From the NCBI GenBank assembly GCA_049366695.1, contig JBMNCR010000012.1, positions 4,778 through 68,777 of the forward strand: DNA of 64,000 bases. Reading direction: 5' to 3'. The notes under the pieces are model-generated. The model did not search any database and had not been told where the DNA came from. It worked only from the letters and a program-made list of their open reading frames with translations. The DNA comes from JBMNCR01 sp049366695 (GTDB lineage Bacteria > Bacillota > Clostridia > Eubacteriales > Alkalibacteraceae). Below, in pieces: positions 9,192 through 18,201 of this stretch (position 1 is its first letter; each line of letters begins with the position of its first letter). Position numbers and translations under genes: made by a program.

Positions 9192-11699
9192 TTAACGCAT
9201 TAATGCATAGTGTACATTAGAAAGTGCCTCTGACCAAGAGTTGACAAATTTTAATATCTGTTCTTTTTTGTGATTAGGTAATAAATTATAAGATACGATA
9301 TGAGGATCTGTTCTTTCTTTTTTATCAAATACTTCATCAAATTTCCAACCCCTATTTTTCTTGTGGAGCAACCATCTTGTATGTTCGTATTTTGCTAGAG
9401 TTTCTAATTCTTTATCTGTAAAAATAACAGCTGCAGGCTTTAGGTTTACTGATACGATATCGTAGTTAATACAGAGCAGAGCATCGGGGATACTTCTAGC
9501 AAGCTCTAAATAGAAGTTTTTGCTCTCTTTATTTGCAGTATTCCAATTCAAATGATTACCTTCAATTGCGTTATACTCATTAAATAAATAAGAGGCTAGC
9601 TGTTCAAGGTTTTCACTAAAAAATGCATTGTGCATTAAATGTTTCATAAATTCTTCTTCGTCAACATGCAATTTCAATTGTTCTTTTAAAGGCAAATGAG
9701 ATTGTTCCCATTTATTAACTTTATTTAGCATACTCATATCTAAAATCGCTTCCATAGATCTTGTCTCATGTTTAAATTTAGGAACTTTTAGCATAGCTCT
9801 TAATACACCATCATCTATTTGAGTTTCTTCATTACTATTAAAAAGATGTGGAGTTTTTCTTTTTATTAAAGAACGAAGCATCATAGCTCTTCTAATTACA
9901 TACAGTTGGTCATTATCCGATATAGGATTCGGTCCTAGTATATTTACATATCCTCGTAGACGACTGATAAAGTCTAAACCTTTTGAATTTTTAAAATCTT
10001 TATTAAATTTATTTTTTTCTTCTATACTATCAATTGTTTCACCATTAAATTCATTAAAGGTTGAACTAGTGCCTCCAGCAAAAACAAATATTGCTTTACC
10101 TATAGGATGCTCGCTATCTCCTTCTCTAAAGACTCCATCTTGCATAGGTGCTAGAAAATATTTTAACCAACCTAATTTTCCTTGATATTCTGAATCAAAT
10201 TCGTCGAATATTAGTAGAGGTAACTTACCTTGTAAAGAATAATCCCTAGCTTTATGAAAAGCTCGAATCAAATCATCGGAATTATTGAACTGCGATAAAT
10301 TAAAAGTGAGTTTTACAATTTTTTTTGGTGCAATACTAGTAGCTACCTCCGTTACTCCATAGGATTTGCCGGAACCTGGAGTTCCAAATACTGCGATAGA
10401 TAGAGGTCTAACTGTATTTTCAGTAGATATGTATTCGCTCATTAGTTTTTTAACACTTCTATAGTTTTCAATCTCTATACGATCTACAGTTTTTAAGCTC
10501 CCGAAGCTAGCAATTGGAATATACCTTAAAGTTTTTTCCTCTCCATTTTTCACAATGTTATATGCCATTTCTGCTAAGTTAGTAGAGCTTTTATCATTTA
10601 ATATATACCATAAATTATCAATATCTTTAATTGAAGAGTTTGGGATCATTACTTCTTGAACATGCTCTTTAATAATTATTTCTTTATAACTCTCATGAAA
10701 TATTGATTTAACAGGAAATTTTAATTGATCTAATTTTTTTCCAAAGCCTTCTATAAAATAATTTTGTGCAGCAACTATGCCTTCTTTTATTCCTTCGCTA
10801 ATTAAAGGAGAGAGATTATCTGCGCTTGCAGGTTCTACTACAATTGATCGTGCTAGAGCAGCTACTAAACAGGAGGTCAATCCATACATATTTCCTTGAA
10901 TCTTTTTTGCAAATCCTCCTTCTATTTCATAGGGTACAAAATATAGTGTGGATTTTGGATTATCATTATTTCTATAGTATATACATCCTTCAAGACCAAA
11001 AGGTACTACTAGATGTTTGCATTTTGCAAGAATACTAAGATTAGGGTTGTTATTTAGCTGCCATACAAAATCTTCTGCAGTTCTTTCCCATGAAAGACTC
11101 TTACTAATATTAACACCTTGAGATCGTAAGTCTTCTGAATTAATTATTACTACTGTTTTTTCTATATGGTTTTGTTCAAGATGAAACCAGAGGTCATTAG
11201 TATTTGAAGGCTTATTTAATTTATAAAGTACTACTGGATAATGATCTTTTTGTTTTAATGCTAAAGGCCAATACTTTTCACTCATATTAAAGCCATTGTT
11301 TTCATCATCTATAATGACCATATCAGCGTTGACATTATCATCAACAACAGGAAGTAGTTTTGTTAAACTTGATGGAGGTCCAGTAAATCCTAAAAATCTA
11401 CTTATCCTATATACTTTATCTGAACAGTTTTCATTATATTTAGGAAATAAATCTAATTCTACTGTAGAACGGATAAGATCACATTTGTTTCCTGTAATAT
11501 TGGGGCTAAGTACCTTTGCATTAGTAGATAATCTTACCATGTCTGATAAGAGCAGAGATTCTCCACCTTTAGTATTATTATTTACATTAGAATGTTTTTG
11601 CCAATTTAAACCTTGGCTATTTGGAGGCTGTTTAATCCATTGTAGAGTATTGATACATACATCTCCAGTTACAACTATTGTCATATTTTTCATTATCAT
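9192..11699 (-). CDS. AAA+ ATPase with N-terminal PfkB-like region and C-terminal RyR domain
   Basis: An 835-residue protein with three parts. The N-terminal third (VVTGDVCINTLQW, then VVIINSEDLR and HLVVPFGLEG) resembles a degenerate ribokinase/PfkB fold. The middle is an AAA+ domain with Walker A FGTPGSGKSYG, Walker B LLIFDEFDS and a sensor-like IFVFAGGTSSTFNEF. The last ~70 residues (YEHTRWLLHKKNRGW, later HPNHKK-like spacing) fit a ryanodine-receptor (RyR) repeat. No membrane segment. An ATG at 11756 has no ribosome binding site; AAAGGA precedes ATG 11699/11693. It is a lone gene. Function unknown; RyR domains in bacteria have been linked to immunity-type systems. Confidence 0.8.
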   Translation of the reverse strand: MIMKNMTIVVTGDVCINTLQWIKQPPNSQGLNWQKHSNVNNNTKGGESLLLSDMVRLSTNAKVLSPNITGNKCDLIRSTVELDLFPKYNENCSDKVYRISRFLGFTGPPSSLTKLLPVVDDNVNADMVIIDDENNGFNMSEKYWPLALKQKDHYPVVLYKLNKPSNTNDLWFHLEQNHIEKTVVIINSEDLRSQGVNISKSLSWERTAEDFVWQLNNNPNLSILAKCKHLVVPFGLEGCIYYRNNDNPKSTLYFVPYEIEGGFAKKIQGNMYGLTSCLVAALARSIVVEPASADNLSPLISEGIKEGIVAAQNYFIEGFGKKLDQLKFPVKSIFHESYKEIIIKEHVQEVMIPNSSIKDIDNLWYILNDKSSTNLAEMAYNIVKNGEEKTLRYIPIASFGSLKTVDRIEIENYRSVKKLMSEYISTENTVRPLSIAVFGTPGSGKSYGVTEVATSIAPKKIVKLTFNLSQFNNSDDLIRAFHKARDYSLQGKLPLLIFDEFDSEYQGKLGWLKYFLAPMQDGVFREGDSEHPIGKAIFVFAGGTSSTFNEFNGETIDSIEEKNKFNKDFKNSKGLDFISRLRGYVNILGPNPISDNDQLYVIRRAMMLRSLIKRKTPHLFNSNEETQIDDGVLRAMLKVPKFKHETRSMEAILDMSMLNKVNKWEQSHLPLKEQLKLHVDEEEFMKHLMHNAFFSENLEQLASYLFNEYNAIEGNHLNWNTANKESKNFYLELARSIPDALLCINYDIVSVNLKPAAVIFTDKELETLAKYEHTRWLLHKKNRGWKFDEVFDKKERTDPHIVSYNLLPNHKKEQILKFVNSWSEALSNVHYALMR

Positions 11700-11870
11700 T
11701 TGTCCTTTATATAAAATTTTTTCGTATTGATTTTTAATAAGTAAATTCATACCCATTTATATTATTATAAAGCAATTTCTTTTGTTGAAAATTTAAGGGA
11801 GCAAGTGTATATAAATTTTTTACTTTTTATATAAGGTAAATAATGGTATTTGAGTGATTTTAAACATTAT

Positions 11871-12317
11871 TTATATATAAAACATATAACCTTTATCTGT
11901 TTGATGTTTTTCTGTTTCTTTTACTAAGTTTAATAATGTAATTTTGCTTAGAGTATCTTTTATTTTATCATCCAGTACACTAAAGACACTCAATTGTAAT
12001 GATAGTTCGAGATTTGGGAAAGTTGTATCTACTGTTTCTTTAGTTTTTTCAAACAGAGCGGATTCAATAGGTAATAAGATATCATAAGCTGTTATTTCTA
12101 GAGGATTGCGTTGTAATTTATACCCCCCTTGAGCACCTTTTATTGAGGTAACAAGTCCACTTTTTTTAAGTAGAAAAAAAACTTGTTCGAGATATATTTT
12201 TGAAATATTTAGTTTATCTGAAATACTTAAAAGGGTAGTATATCCGTCATTAGAATAATTTTGAGCCATGTTAATCATAGCTGCTAAAGCGTAACGACCT
12301 TTTGCTGAAATTCTCAT
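11871..12317 (-). CDS. cymR: Rrf2 family regulator, CymR-like
   Basis: A 148-residue Rrf2 winged-helix repressor: MRISAKGRYALAAMINMAQN opens the HTH, with SISDKLNISKIYLEQVFFLL as recognition region and GAQGGYKL in the wing. There is no Cys cluster in the IscR position, so it is not an Fe-S sensor of that kind. It is divergent from cysK, matching CymR, which represses cysteine synthesis genes and senses O-acetylserine through CysK in Bacillus. ATG 12335 is in frame, but the family N-terminus and the GGGACGATATTA upstream favour 12317. Confidence 0.8.
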   Translation of the reverse strand: MRISAKGRYALAAMINMAQNYSNDGYTTLLSISDKLNISKIYLEQVFFLLKKSGLVTSIKGAQGGYKLQRNPLEITAYDILLPIESALFEKTKETVDTTFPNLELSLQLSVFSVLDDKIKDTLSKITLLNLVKETEKHQTDKGYMFYI

Positions 12318-12419
12318 TAATATCGTCCCTTTCATAATTTAATATATGTATAAAATCATATTATATAATAAAAAAGATGTCAATAACATATTAAACATAT
12401 ATATATTATAAATAATTAA

Positions 12420-12448
12420 TTGACAAAGTAATATATATACAGTATTAT
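12420..12448 (+). promoter_or_regulatory. Sigma-A type promoter of cysK
   Basis: TTGACA at 12420-12425 and TATTAT at 12443-12448 with exactly 17 bp between. It lies about 60 bp before the cysK start in a divergent AT-rich region shared with the Rrf2 gene, where the repressor would be expected to bind. Confidence 0.7.
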
Positions 12449-12509
12449 TTGCATAACATACAAAACATATAGGAAATATAAACATAATGAATATAAAAGG
12501 AGGTATAAA

Positions 12510-13430
12510 ATGGAACGAATTTATAAAAGTATAACAGAATTAATTGGTAACACACCGTTATTAGAACTTTCAAATTATGTAGAACAAAACAAACTAAAGG
12601 CAAGATTGGTGGCAAAATTAGAATACTTTAACCCAGCTGGTAGTGTAAAAGATAGAATAGCAAAGGCAATGATTGATGATGCTGAAGAAAAGGGTTTATT
12701 AGGGACAGATTCTGTCATTATTGAGCCTACAAGTGGCAATACTGGAATAGGGCTAGCATCTGTTGCGGCAACGAGAGGATATCGAATTATTCTTACTATG
12801 CCAGAGACTATGAGTATAGAAAGAAGGAATTTGCTAAAAGCTTATGGAGCTGAAATTGTACTAACTAAAGGAGAAAAAGGAATGAAGGGGGCTATTGATA
12901 AAGCTGAATTATTAGCAAAAGAAATACCAAATTCATTTGTGCCAGCTCAATTTTCAAATCCTGCTAATCCTCATATACATGCGTTGACAACAGGCCCTGA
13001 AATTTGGGAAGATACAGATGGTAAAGTGGATATTTTTGTTGCAGGTATAGGAACAGGGGGAACAATAACTGGTACTGGAAAATTTTTAAAATCCAAAAAT
13101 CCTAATGTAAAAGTAATAGGAGTTGAACCTTTAGAATCTGCTGTACTATCTGGAGGGAAGGCTGGTCCACATAAAATACAAGGAATAGGTGCAGGATTTA
13201 TTCCAGAAGTTTTGGATACAGATATTTATGACGAAATTATTAAGGTGCATAATAAAGATGCTTTTGAAACAAGCCAAAGGCTAGCAAAAACTGAAGGACT
13301 ACTCACTGGAATATCTTCAGGTGCAGCTTTATGGGTAGCGACTAAGTTGGCGAAAGAAAATATTGGGAAGACTATCGTTGTTATATTACCAGATACAGGA
13401 GAGAGATATTTATCAGCATCACTTTTTTAA
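12510..13430 (+). CDS. cysK: Cysteine synthase (O-acetylserine sulfhydrylase)
   Basis: A 306-residue PLP enzyme that makes cysteine from O-acetylserine and sulfide. PLP lysine K47 lies in FNPAGSVKDRI, the substrate loop in EPTSGNTGIGLA and the phosphate-binding GIGTGGTITGTGKF further on, with PDTGERYLS at the C-terminus, all diagnostic of CysK/CysM fold type II. AGGAGG ribosome binding site. It is probably controlled by the divergent Rrf2 gene. Length and motifs are normal. Confidence 0.95.
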   Translation: MERIYKSITELIGNTPLLELSNYVEQNKLKARLVAKLEYFNPAGSVKDRIAKAMIDDAEEKGLLGTDSVIIEPTSGNTGIGLASVAATRGYRIILTMPETMSIERRNLLKAYGAEIVLTKGEKGMKGAIDKAELLAKEIPNSFVPAQFSNPANPHIHALTTGPEIWEDTDGKVDIFVAGIGTGGTITGTGKFLKSKNPNVKVIGVEPLESAVLSGGKAGPHKIQGIGAGFIPEVLDTDIYDEIIKVHNKDAFETSQRLAKTEGLLTGISSGAALWVATKLAKENIGKTIVVILPDTGERYLSASLF

Positions 13431-13467
13431 ATTTCAGTTTAAATTAAGTGATTGATCAAGATTATAA

Positions 13468-13505
13468 ATAAACCATGGGAATAAAAATATTTCCCATAGT
13501 TTATT
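13468..13505. terminator. Bidirectional terminator between cysK and the convergent gene
   Basis: ATAAACCATGGGAA pairs with TTCCCATAGTTTAT (one mismatch) around an 8-nt AT loop. A/T tracts lie on both sides, so it can serve both converging genes. It overlaps the stop codon of the minus-strand gene. Confidence 0.6.
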
Positions 13506-14088
13506 GTTCTTGTGCATTTGCTGAAAGAGATTCTAAATTAGGGTAGTTGTCAATTGTTAGTTTATTATTTAAGCTATTTATTTTACCTTTAAAGATTCTA
13601 TCACTTTTTATTGATAGAAAATTTTGTGGTCTAACAAGATTTTTAGGAATATTTAAATCAAGAACTCCACATTCATTTAAAACGTAGTATACAAATTCAG
13701 AACATAAGAATCTATCATTTGTAGTTTCTTTATTCAATAAAATATAAAGTAAACCCATATAATTATATTTATAAGTCTCACTGTTTTCCACAAAATGTTT
13801 AATTACATCACAAGCTTTATCATATTGTTCTTTAGTAACTTCTAATTCAAGTATTTCACAAGGTGATTGATGGTATACTTTATATAATCCTGATGTTATA
13901 TTTTCTTTCTTAAAGCATCCGATAAAAGGATTGTATACTTGTCTTCGTCCAAAGCTGTATAAGTTGTTTAAATTCTTATCTAAAGATATTGATGCATGAG
14001 TATATGTGTCTTTCTTAATAATATGTATCAACCTAGATATTATAGTGTTTGTTCGAACTAGTAGTATATATAAATAATATTTTTTCAT
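13501..14088 (-). CDS. Permuted papain-like (YiiX/C92 or NlpC-type) cysteine hydrolase
   Basis: A 195-residue protein with the pattern of permuted NlpC/P60-like hydrolases: a His in DTYTHASISLD near residue 33 and a Cys in DRFLCSEFVYYVLNECG at about 137, giving the C/H dyad in permuted order. The N-terminus is hydrophobic (YYLYILLVRTNTIISRLI) and may be a membrane anchor or part of the fold. The substrate is unknown; relatives act on lipids or cell-wall peptides. Single gene, convergent with cysK. Confidence 0.65.
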   Translation of the reverse strand: MKKYYLYILLVRTNTIISRLIHIIKKDTYTHASISLDKNLNNLYSFGRRQVYNPFIGCFKKENITSGLYKVYHQSPCEILELEVTKEQYDKACDVIKHFVENSETYKYNYMGLLYILLNKETTNDRFLCSEFVYYVLNECGVLDLNIPKNLVRPQNFLSIKSDRIFKGKINSLNNKLTIDNYPNLESLSANAQEQ

Positions 14089-14484
14089 AGTATTTTATTC
14101 CCCACGTATATTATTTTTTAAAAAAGGTAAGCAATACTATTTTAATATATTTATTAATATAAAAAAACTGTTTTTTGGTTTTTTTATAATTGGTAATGAT
14201 ATACAAGAATATTTATATAATAAATATTCTAAGTTATATAAAGGGTTATTTAGGAAAAAATTATAATAGTTATATGATAATTACATACTATTATAAGTAC
14301 TTGATTTGAATTTTTAAGGCAAGGTATATTGCTGTTTTTTAAGGGCTTTCAAAAGTTGCAAGATAATGAGGTAGTCAATAGTAGAAACTTCTTATAAATA
14401 GATTTTTAATTTTTAAAATTGAAATCAGAAGTTAATATATATATAATAAGATGAATAAAAACTACATGAAATAAGGAGCAATTT
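14089..14484. other. Intergenic region, nothing recognised
   Basis: About 400 bp of AT-rich DNA between divergent genes. A short A-tract/T-tract inverted repeat lies near 14161-14187, and TATATATATAATAAG near 14435 may be a -10 region for the AEC transporter gene. No open reading frame with a ribosome binding site was seen. Confidence 0.4.
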
Positions 14485-15411
14485 ATGAATTTAATAAATG
14501 CATTTAATTCAATTCTTACACTATTTATAATCGGTATTGTAGGTTACTTTTGTAGGAAATCGGATATATTAAATGAACGTACTATAGATAATCTTCCTAA
14601 ATTTTTATTACAAGTAACGCTACCTTGCATGATTATAAGTTCAATGCAATTAGAATATTCTCCGGAAAAAATAAATGATATAAAAACTTTATTAACTATT
14701 TCTATATCTGCCTATGTTTTTTCTTTTATATTATCCTTAATTATATCAAAAATTATTAAGGCAAAAGATAGGAGAGATAAAGGAGTATATCAATTTATGG
14801 TAATATTCTCAAATGTAGCTTTTATAGGATATCCTGTACTTATGTCTATTTATTCAAAAGAAGCGATTTTTTATGCAGCGATATATAATTTGCCTTTTAA
14901 TTTTCTGGTTTTTACATTAGGAATATTTATTATGCAAGAGAATGAAAAAAAAATAAAGATTAATTACTTTATTAACCCGGGTTTAATTTCAGTAATTATA
15001 GGAATAACATTTTATGTTTTGTCAATAAAAATACCTGAATTAATATTACAGCCATTGACGATTATTGGAGATTTAACTACTCCACTATCAATGATATTTA
15101 TTGGAGCTTCATTAACTCATATAGATATAAAAAGTATTCTTTTAGAATGGAGGTTATATATTATTTCCATTGTAAGATTAATTATTATACCGTTATTATT
15201 ATTGTTGGTGTTAATAAATATAATTGATAATCCACTAATAATTGGTATACCAGTTATAATTAGTGGCATGCCGGTAGCTGCCAACTGTGCTATTATTTCT
15301 AAACAGTATGGTGGTAACTCAGATTTAGCATCAGAGGGGATATTTTTAACAACATTATTATCAATTATTACTATTCCATTTATAGTATTTATACTTTCAA
15401 ATATAAAATAA
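14485..15411 (+). CDS. AEC family transporter
   Basis: A 308-residue protein with about ten hydrophobic helices in two five-helix halves, including GIVGYFCRKSDILNERTIDN, FSNVAFIGYPVL and the later GMPVAANCAIISKQYGG, typical of the auxin efflux carrier (AEC) family of Firmicutes. Members export or exchange malate and other organic acids; this substrate is unknown. The stop lies 17 bp before the mtnN start, so the two may form an operon. AAGGAG ribosome binding site. Confidence 0.88.
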   Translation: MNLINAFNSILTLFIIGIVGYFCRKSDILNERTIDNLPKFLLQVTLPCMIISSMQLEYSPEKINDIKTLLTISISAYVFSFILSLIISKIIKAKDRRDKGVYQFMVIFSNVAFIGYPVLMSIYSKEAIFYAAIYNLPFNFLVFTLGIFIMQENEKKIKINYFINPGLISVIIGITFYVLSIKIPELILQPLTIIGDLTTPLSMIFIGASLTHIDIKSILLEWRLYIISIVRLIIIPLLLLLVLINIIDNPLIIGIPVIISGMPVAANCAIISKQYGGNSDLASEGIFLTTLLSIITIPFIVFILSNIK

Positions 15412-15428
15412 AAAAGGAGGAGAAGATT

Positions 15429-16118
15429 ATGAATATAGGTGTTATTGGTGCCATGGAAAAAGAAATTGTCTTATTGAAACAAAAGATGACAATAGAAAAG
15501 ATAGAAGAAAAATCTAGTCTAACTTTCTATTGTGGGGAAATTAATGGGAAGAAAGTGGTTTTAGTTAAATCGGGAATTGGGAAAGTTAATGCTGCAATGT
15601 GTGCACAGATTTTAGTTGATCTATATAACGTTGAAATAATTATTAATACAGGAGTAGCTGGTGCGCTACATCCTATATTGGAGGTAGGAGATATTGTGGT
15701 TTCCACAGATACCTTACAACATGATATAGATGCCTCTGTATTTGGAGATCCCAAGGGGACTATTCCAGGAATGGAAAATAGTATATTTGAAGCCGATGAA
15801 AGATTACTAAATTTAATAGAAGATATTAATATAGAGGGCAATGTTAAAATATATAAAGGTAGAATACTAACAGGGGATCAAGCAATAGGTAATAATGATA
15901 TAAAAAATGAATTGCATAGCTGTTTTGAGGGGTTTTGCGTAGAGATGGAAGGTGGAGCCATAGCTCATGTTTGTCATCTAAACGGAATACCATTTTTAAT
16001 AATTAGAGCTATCTCTGATAAAGCAGATGAAGAAGTAGAGTTGAATTATAACGAATTTTTAGAGTATGCAGCAAAAAATTCTAGTTATTTATTAGAAAGA
16101 ATACTTTCGAATATATAG
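15429..16118 (+). CDS. mtnN: 5'-methylthioadenosine/S-adenosylhomocysteine nucleosidase
   Basis: A 229-residue MTA/SAH nucleosidase of methyl-cycle salvage and AI-2 precursor formation. It opens with MNIGVIGAMEKEI (catalytic Glu), has INTGVAGAL and the purine-binding VEMEGGAIAHVC, and ends with the catalytic Asp region IRAISDKAD. Length is normal. It follows the AEC gene by 17 bp and precedes alr by 11 bp, so three genes are probably co-transcribed. Confidence 0.95.
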   Translation: MNIGVIGAMEKEIVLLKQKMTIEKIEEKSSLTFYCGEINGKKVVLVKSGIGKVNAAMCAQILVDLYNVEIIINTGVAGALHPILEVGDIVVSTDTLQHDIDASVFGDPKGTIPGMENSIFEADERLLNLIEDINIEGNVKIYKGRILTGDQAIGNNDIKNELHSCFEGFCVEMEGGAIAHVCHLNGIPFLIIRAISDKADEEVELNYNEFLEYAAKNSSYLLERILSNI

Positions 16119-16129
16119 GAGGTTACAAA

Positions 16130-17281
16130 TTGAAAGAATGGGATCATAGATCCACTTGGTGTGAAATCAATTTAGATAATTTGAACTATAATTATAATGA
16201 AATTAAGAAGGCTGTGGGAGAGGGTATCGATCTTATTCCTGTAATTAAAGCTGATGCATATGGGCATGGAGCTGTAGAGTGTGCGAAAGCTTTAATAAGT
16301 TTTGGTGCTAAACGTTTCGCAGTTGCAATTGTTGATGAAGGAATACAACTTAGAAAAGCTGGAGTTACATGTCCTATTTTAGTATTGGGATATATATCAG
16401 AACAAAGTATACAGCAATTATTCAAATGGGAATTAACCCCGACAGTCTATAGCAAAATATTTGCTAAGAAACTATCTGAAGACGCCAATAGAAAAATAAA
16501 AATACATATTAAAATAGATACTGGTATGGGAAGATTAGGATTTAGAGGAATATCGGATAGTATTAAGGTTATTGAAGAAATACATCATTTGAACAATATA
16601 GAAATAGAAGGTATTTATAGTCATTTTGCTATTGCAGATGAAATAGATAAAAAATTTTCTTATAAGCAAATAGAAATATTTAATGAAGTTGTTCAGGAGC
16701 TGGAAAAAAGAGATATTAACATTAGTTTAAAACATTTAGCAAATAGTGCAGCTATAATTGATTTGCCTGATAGTTATTATAATTGCGTTAGACCGGGGAT
16801 AATGTTATATGGATTATATCCATCAAAAGAAGTAAATAAATTCATTATTAATTTGAAACCTGTGAAGACTTTTAAAACAACTGTAGCAAACATAAAGGTT
16901 ATAAACAAGGGAGATAGCGTTAGTTATGGAAGAAAGTATATAGCACAGGACAGGCGTGTAATTGCTACCTTGCCTGTTGGATATGCTGATGGATACAGTA
17001 GATTGTTGTCAAATAAATGTGAAGTATTAATAAAAGATAAAAGAGCTCAAATAGTTGGAAGAATTTGCATGGATCAATGCATGGCAGATGTAACTCATAT
17101 TAATAATGTTAAAGTAGGCGATGAAGTTATTATTTATGGGGAGGGACTAGCTATTGAAGAAATTGCGGATAAAATCGATACAATTAATTACGAAATTACG
17201 TGTATGACAAAAGAAAGAGTACCTAAGTTATATTTTTTACAAAAAAAGTTAATAAAAGTGGATAATTATTTAACCGATTGA
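16130..17281 (+). CDS. alr: Alanine racemase
   Basis: A 383-residue PLP enzyme that makes D-alanine for peptidoglycan. PLP lysine K40 lies in VIKADAYGHGA and the catalytic Tyr in DSVSYGRKY, with GRICMDQCM in the C-terminal beta domain. The start is TTG after AGGAGG. D-alanine also serves as a spore germinant modulator in spore formers. It precedes a MazF gene, an arrangement well known in Bacilli and Clostridia. Confidence 0.95.
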   Translation: MKEWDHRSTWCEINLDNLNYNYNEIKKAVGEGIDLIPVIKADAYGHGAVECAKALISFGAKRFAVAIVDEGIQLRKAGVTCPILVLGYISEQSIQQLFKWELTPTVYSKIFAKKLSEDANRKIKIHIKIDTGMGRLGFRGISDSIKVIEEIHHLNNIEIEGIYSHFAIADEIDKKFSYKQIEIFNEVVQELEKRDINISLKHLANSAAIIDLPDSYYNCVRPGIMLYGLYPSKEVNKFIINLKPVKTFKTTVANIKVINKGDSVSYGRKYIAQDRRVIATLPVGYADGYSRLLSNKCEVLIKDKRAQIVGRICMDQCMADVTHINNVKVGDEVIIYGEGLAIEEIADKIDTINYEITCMTKERVPKLYFLQKKLIKVDNYLTD

Positions 17282-17389
17282 GCATAATACAATTGAGAGA
17301 ATTTACATATCACTCACTTTTCTTATTTCTTGTATTTTTGGGAACGAATTAGTATGAATATTTATAAAATATTATAAGAACTAAAGGTT

Positions 17390-17434
17390 TAAGGAGTTAT
17401 GCATTAAATAACATATTCGAAAAACTCTTTTTCT
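17390..17434 (+). terminator. Possible terminator after alr
   Basis: AAGGAGTT and AACTCTTT can pair (one G-T pair) around a ~25 nt loop, followed by a T-rich stretch. Weak. The same place has an AGGAGT followed by ATG-CAT-TAA, so no antitoxin frame starts here. Confidence 0.3.
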
Positions 17435-17537
17435 ATACAAAAGCAAGAATTTAAGAAAAACTTATTTATAGTATAATAACCAATTTTTTTTCCTTTAGTA
17501 TTAAAAATTGTAATATTAATAACGGAGAGTGAATAGG

Positions 17538-17888
17538 GTGAATGTCAAACGTGGAGACGTTTATTATGCAGATTTAAGCCCGGTAATCGGTTCAGAACAA
17601 GGAGGTATTAGACCTGTTCTTGTTCTTCAGAATAATGTTGGAAATAAATATAGTCCTACTATCATTGTATCTGCGATAACATCACAAATAAATAAATCAA
17701 AATTACCAACGCATATAGAAATAAATGCAGCTGAATTTGGATTGAGTAAAGATTCTGTGGTTTTATTAGAGCAGATCAGAACAATAGATAAAAAAAGACT
17801 AAGAGAAAAAATTGGTCATTTAAATGATGATGTAATGGATCAAGTTAACGAGGCTCTTCAGATTAGTTTTGGAATGGTAAATTTCTAG
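17538..17888 (+). CDS. mazF: MazF/EndoA family mRNA interferase toxin
   Basis: A 116-residue RNase toxin close to Bacillus EndoA (NdoA), with VKRGDVYYADLSPVIGSEQG at the N-terminus, RPVLVLQNNVGN and VLLEQIRTIDKKRL. EndoA cleaves single-stranded mRNA at short sites. Two in-frame GTG codons exist (17529, 17538); the second gives the family N-terminus MNVKRGDVYY and normal length. In Bacillus the antitoxin gene directly precedes it, but no antitoxin frame is seen in the 256 bp after alr. Confidence 0.92.
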   Translation: MNVKRGDVYYADLSPVIGSEQGGIRPVLVLQNNVGNKYSPTIIVSAITSQINKSKLPTHIEINAAEFGLSKDSVVLLEQIRTIDKKRLREKIGHLNDDVMDQVNEALQISFGMVNF

Positions 17889-17916
17889 AAGGAAATATTT
17901 ATTGATTTTCTTCTAT
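17886..17916 (+). terminator. Hairpin at the mazF 3' end
   Basis: TAGAAGGAAA pairs with TTTTCTTCTA over the mazF stop codon; it can act as a terminator although the T-run is only partial. Confidence 0.45.
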
Positions 17917-17975
17917 CTTGTAATAAGGTAAACATGATTACAGACTGTGGAGAAAGTTTAATCTCGAGGAATAAT

Positions 17976-18027
17976 AAAACCCAACGGAGGCAACGTATTG
18001 AGATATACGTCAATCTGTTGGGTTTTT
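17976..18027 (+). terminator. Intrinsic terminator with an inner hairpin
   Basis: AAAACCCAAC pairs with GTTGGGTTTT around an inner ACGTAT/ATACGT hairpin, followed by T residues. It separates mazF from yitT. The ~60 bases before it could form a leader, but I recognise no riboswitch motif there. Confidence 0.65.
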
Positions 18028-18201
18028 ATAATAACGCAGAAGTTGAGACTTATGCTCATTTTGGAAGAAAATATTTATTTTTTCTCTAATTTACATTATT
18101 AAAAAAAATAAAAAATTGACTACGATTACATTTTATATAATCCATATAATATGAGCAGATGTTATGGTATAATAGCGGAGTATAATCAAAGGAGTACTAA
18201 T

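Noticed and set aside
8982..9203. Open frame after the agr locus
   Set aside because: It runs through the terminator hairpin, has no ribosome binding site and no domain pattern.
17900..18030. Possible riboswitch or T-box upstream of yitT
   Set aside because: No T-box (GGGUGG) or known riboswitch core could be matched; only a terminator with an inner hairpin is supported.
18116..18150. Promoter before yitT (TTGACT with TATAAT)
   Set aside because: The two TATAAT copies give spacers of 14 and 23 bp, both poor, so it is not listed as a feature.
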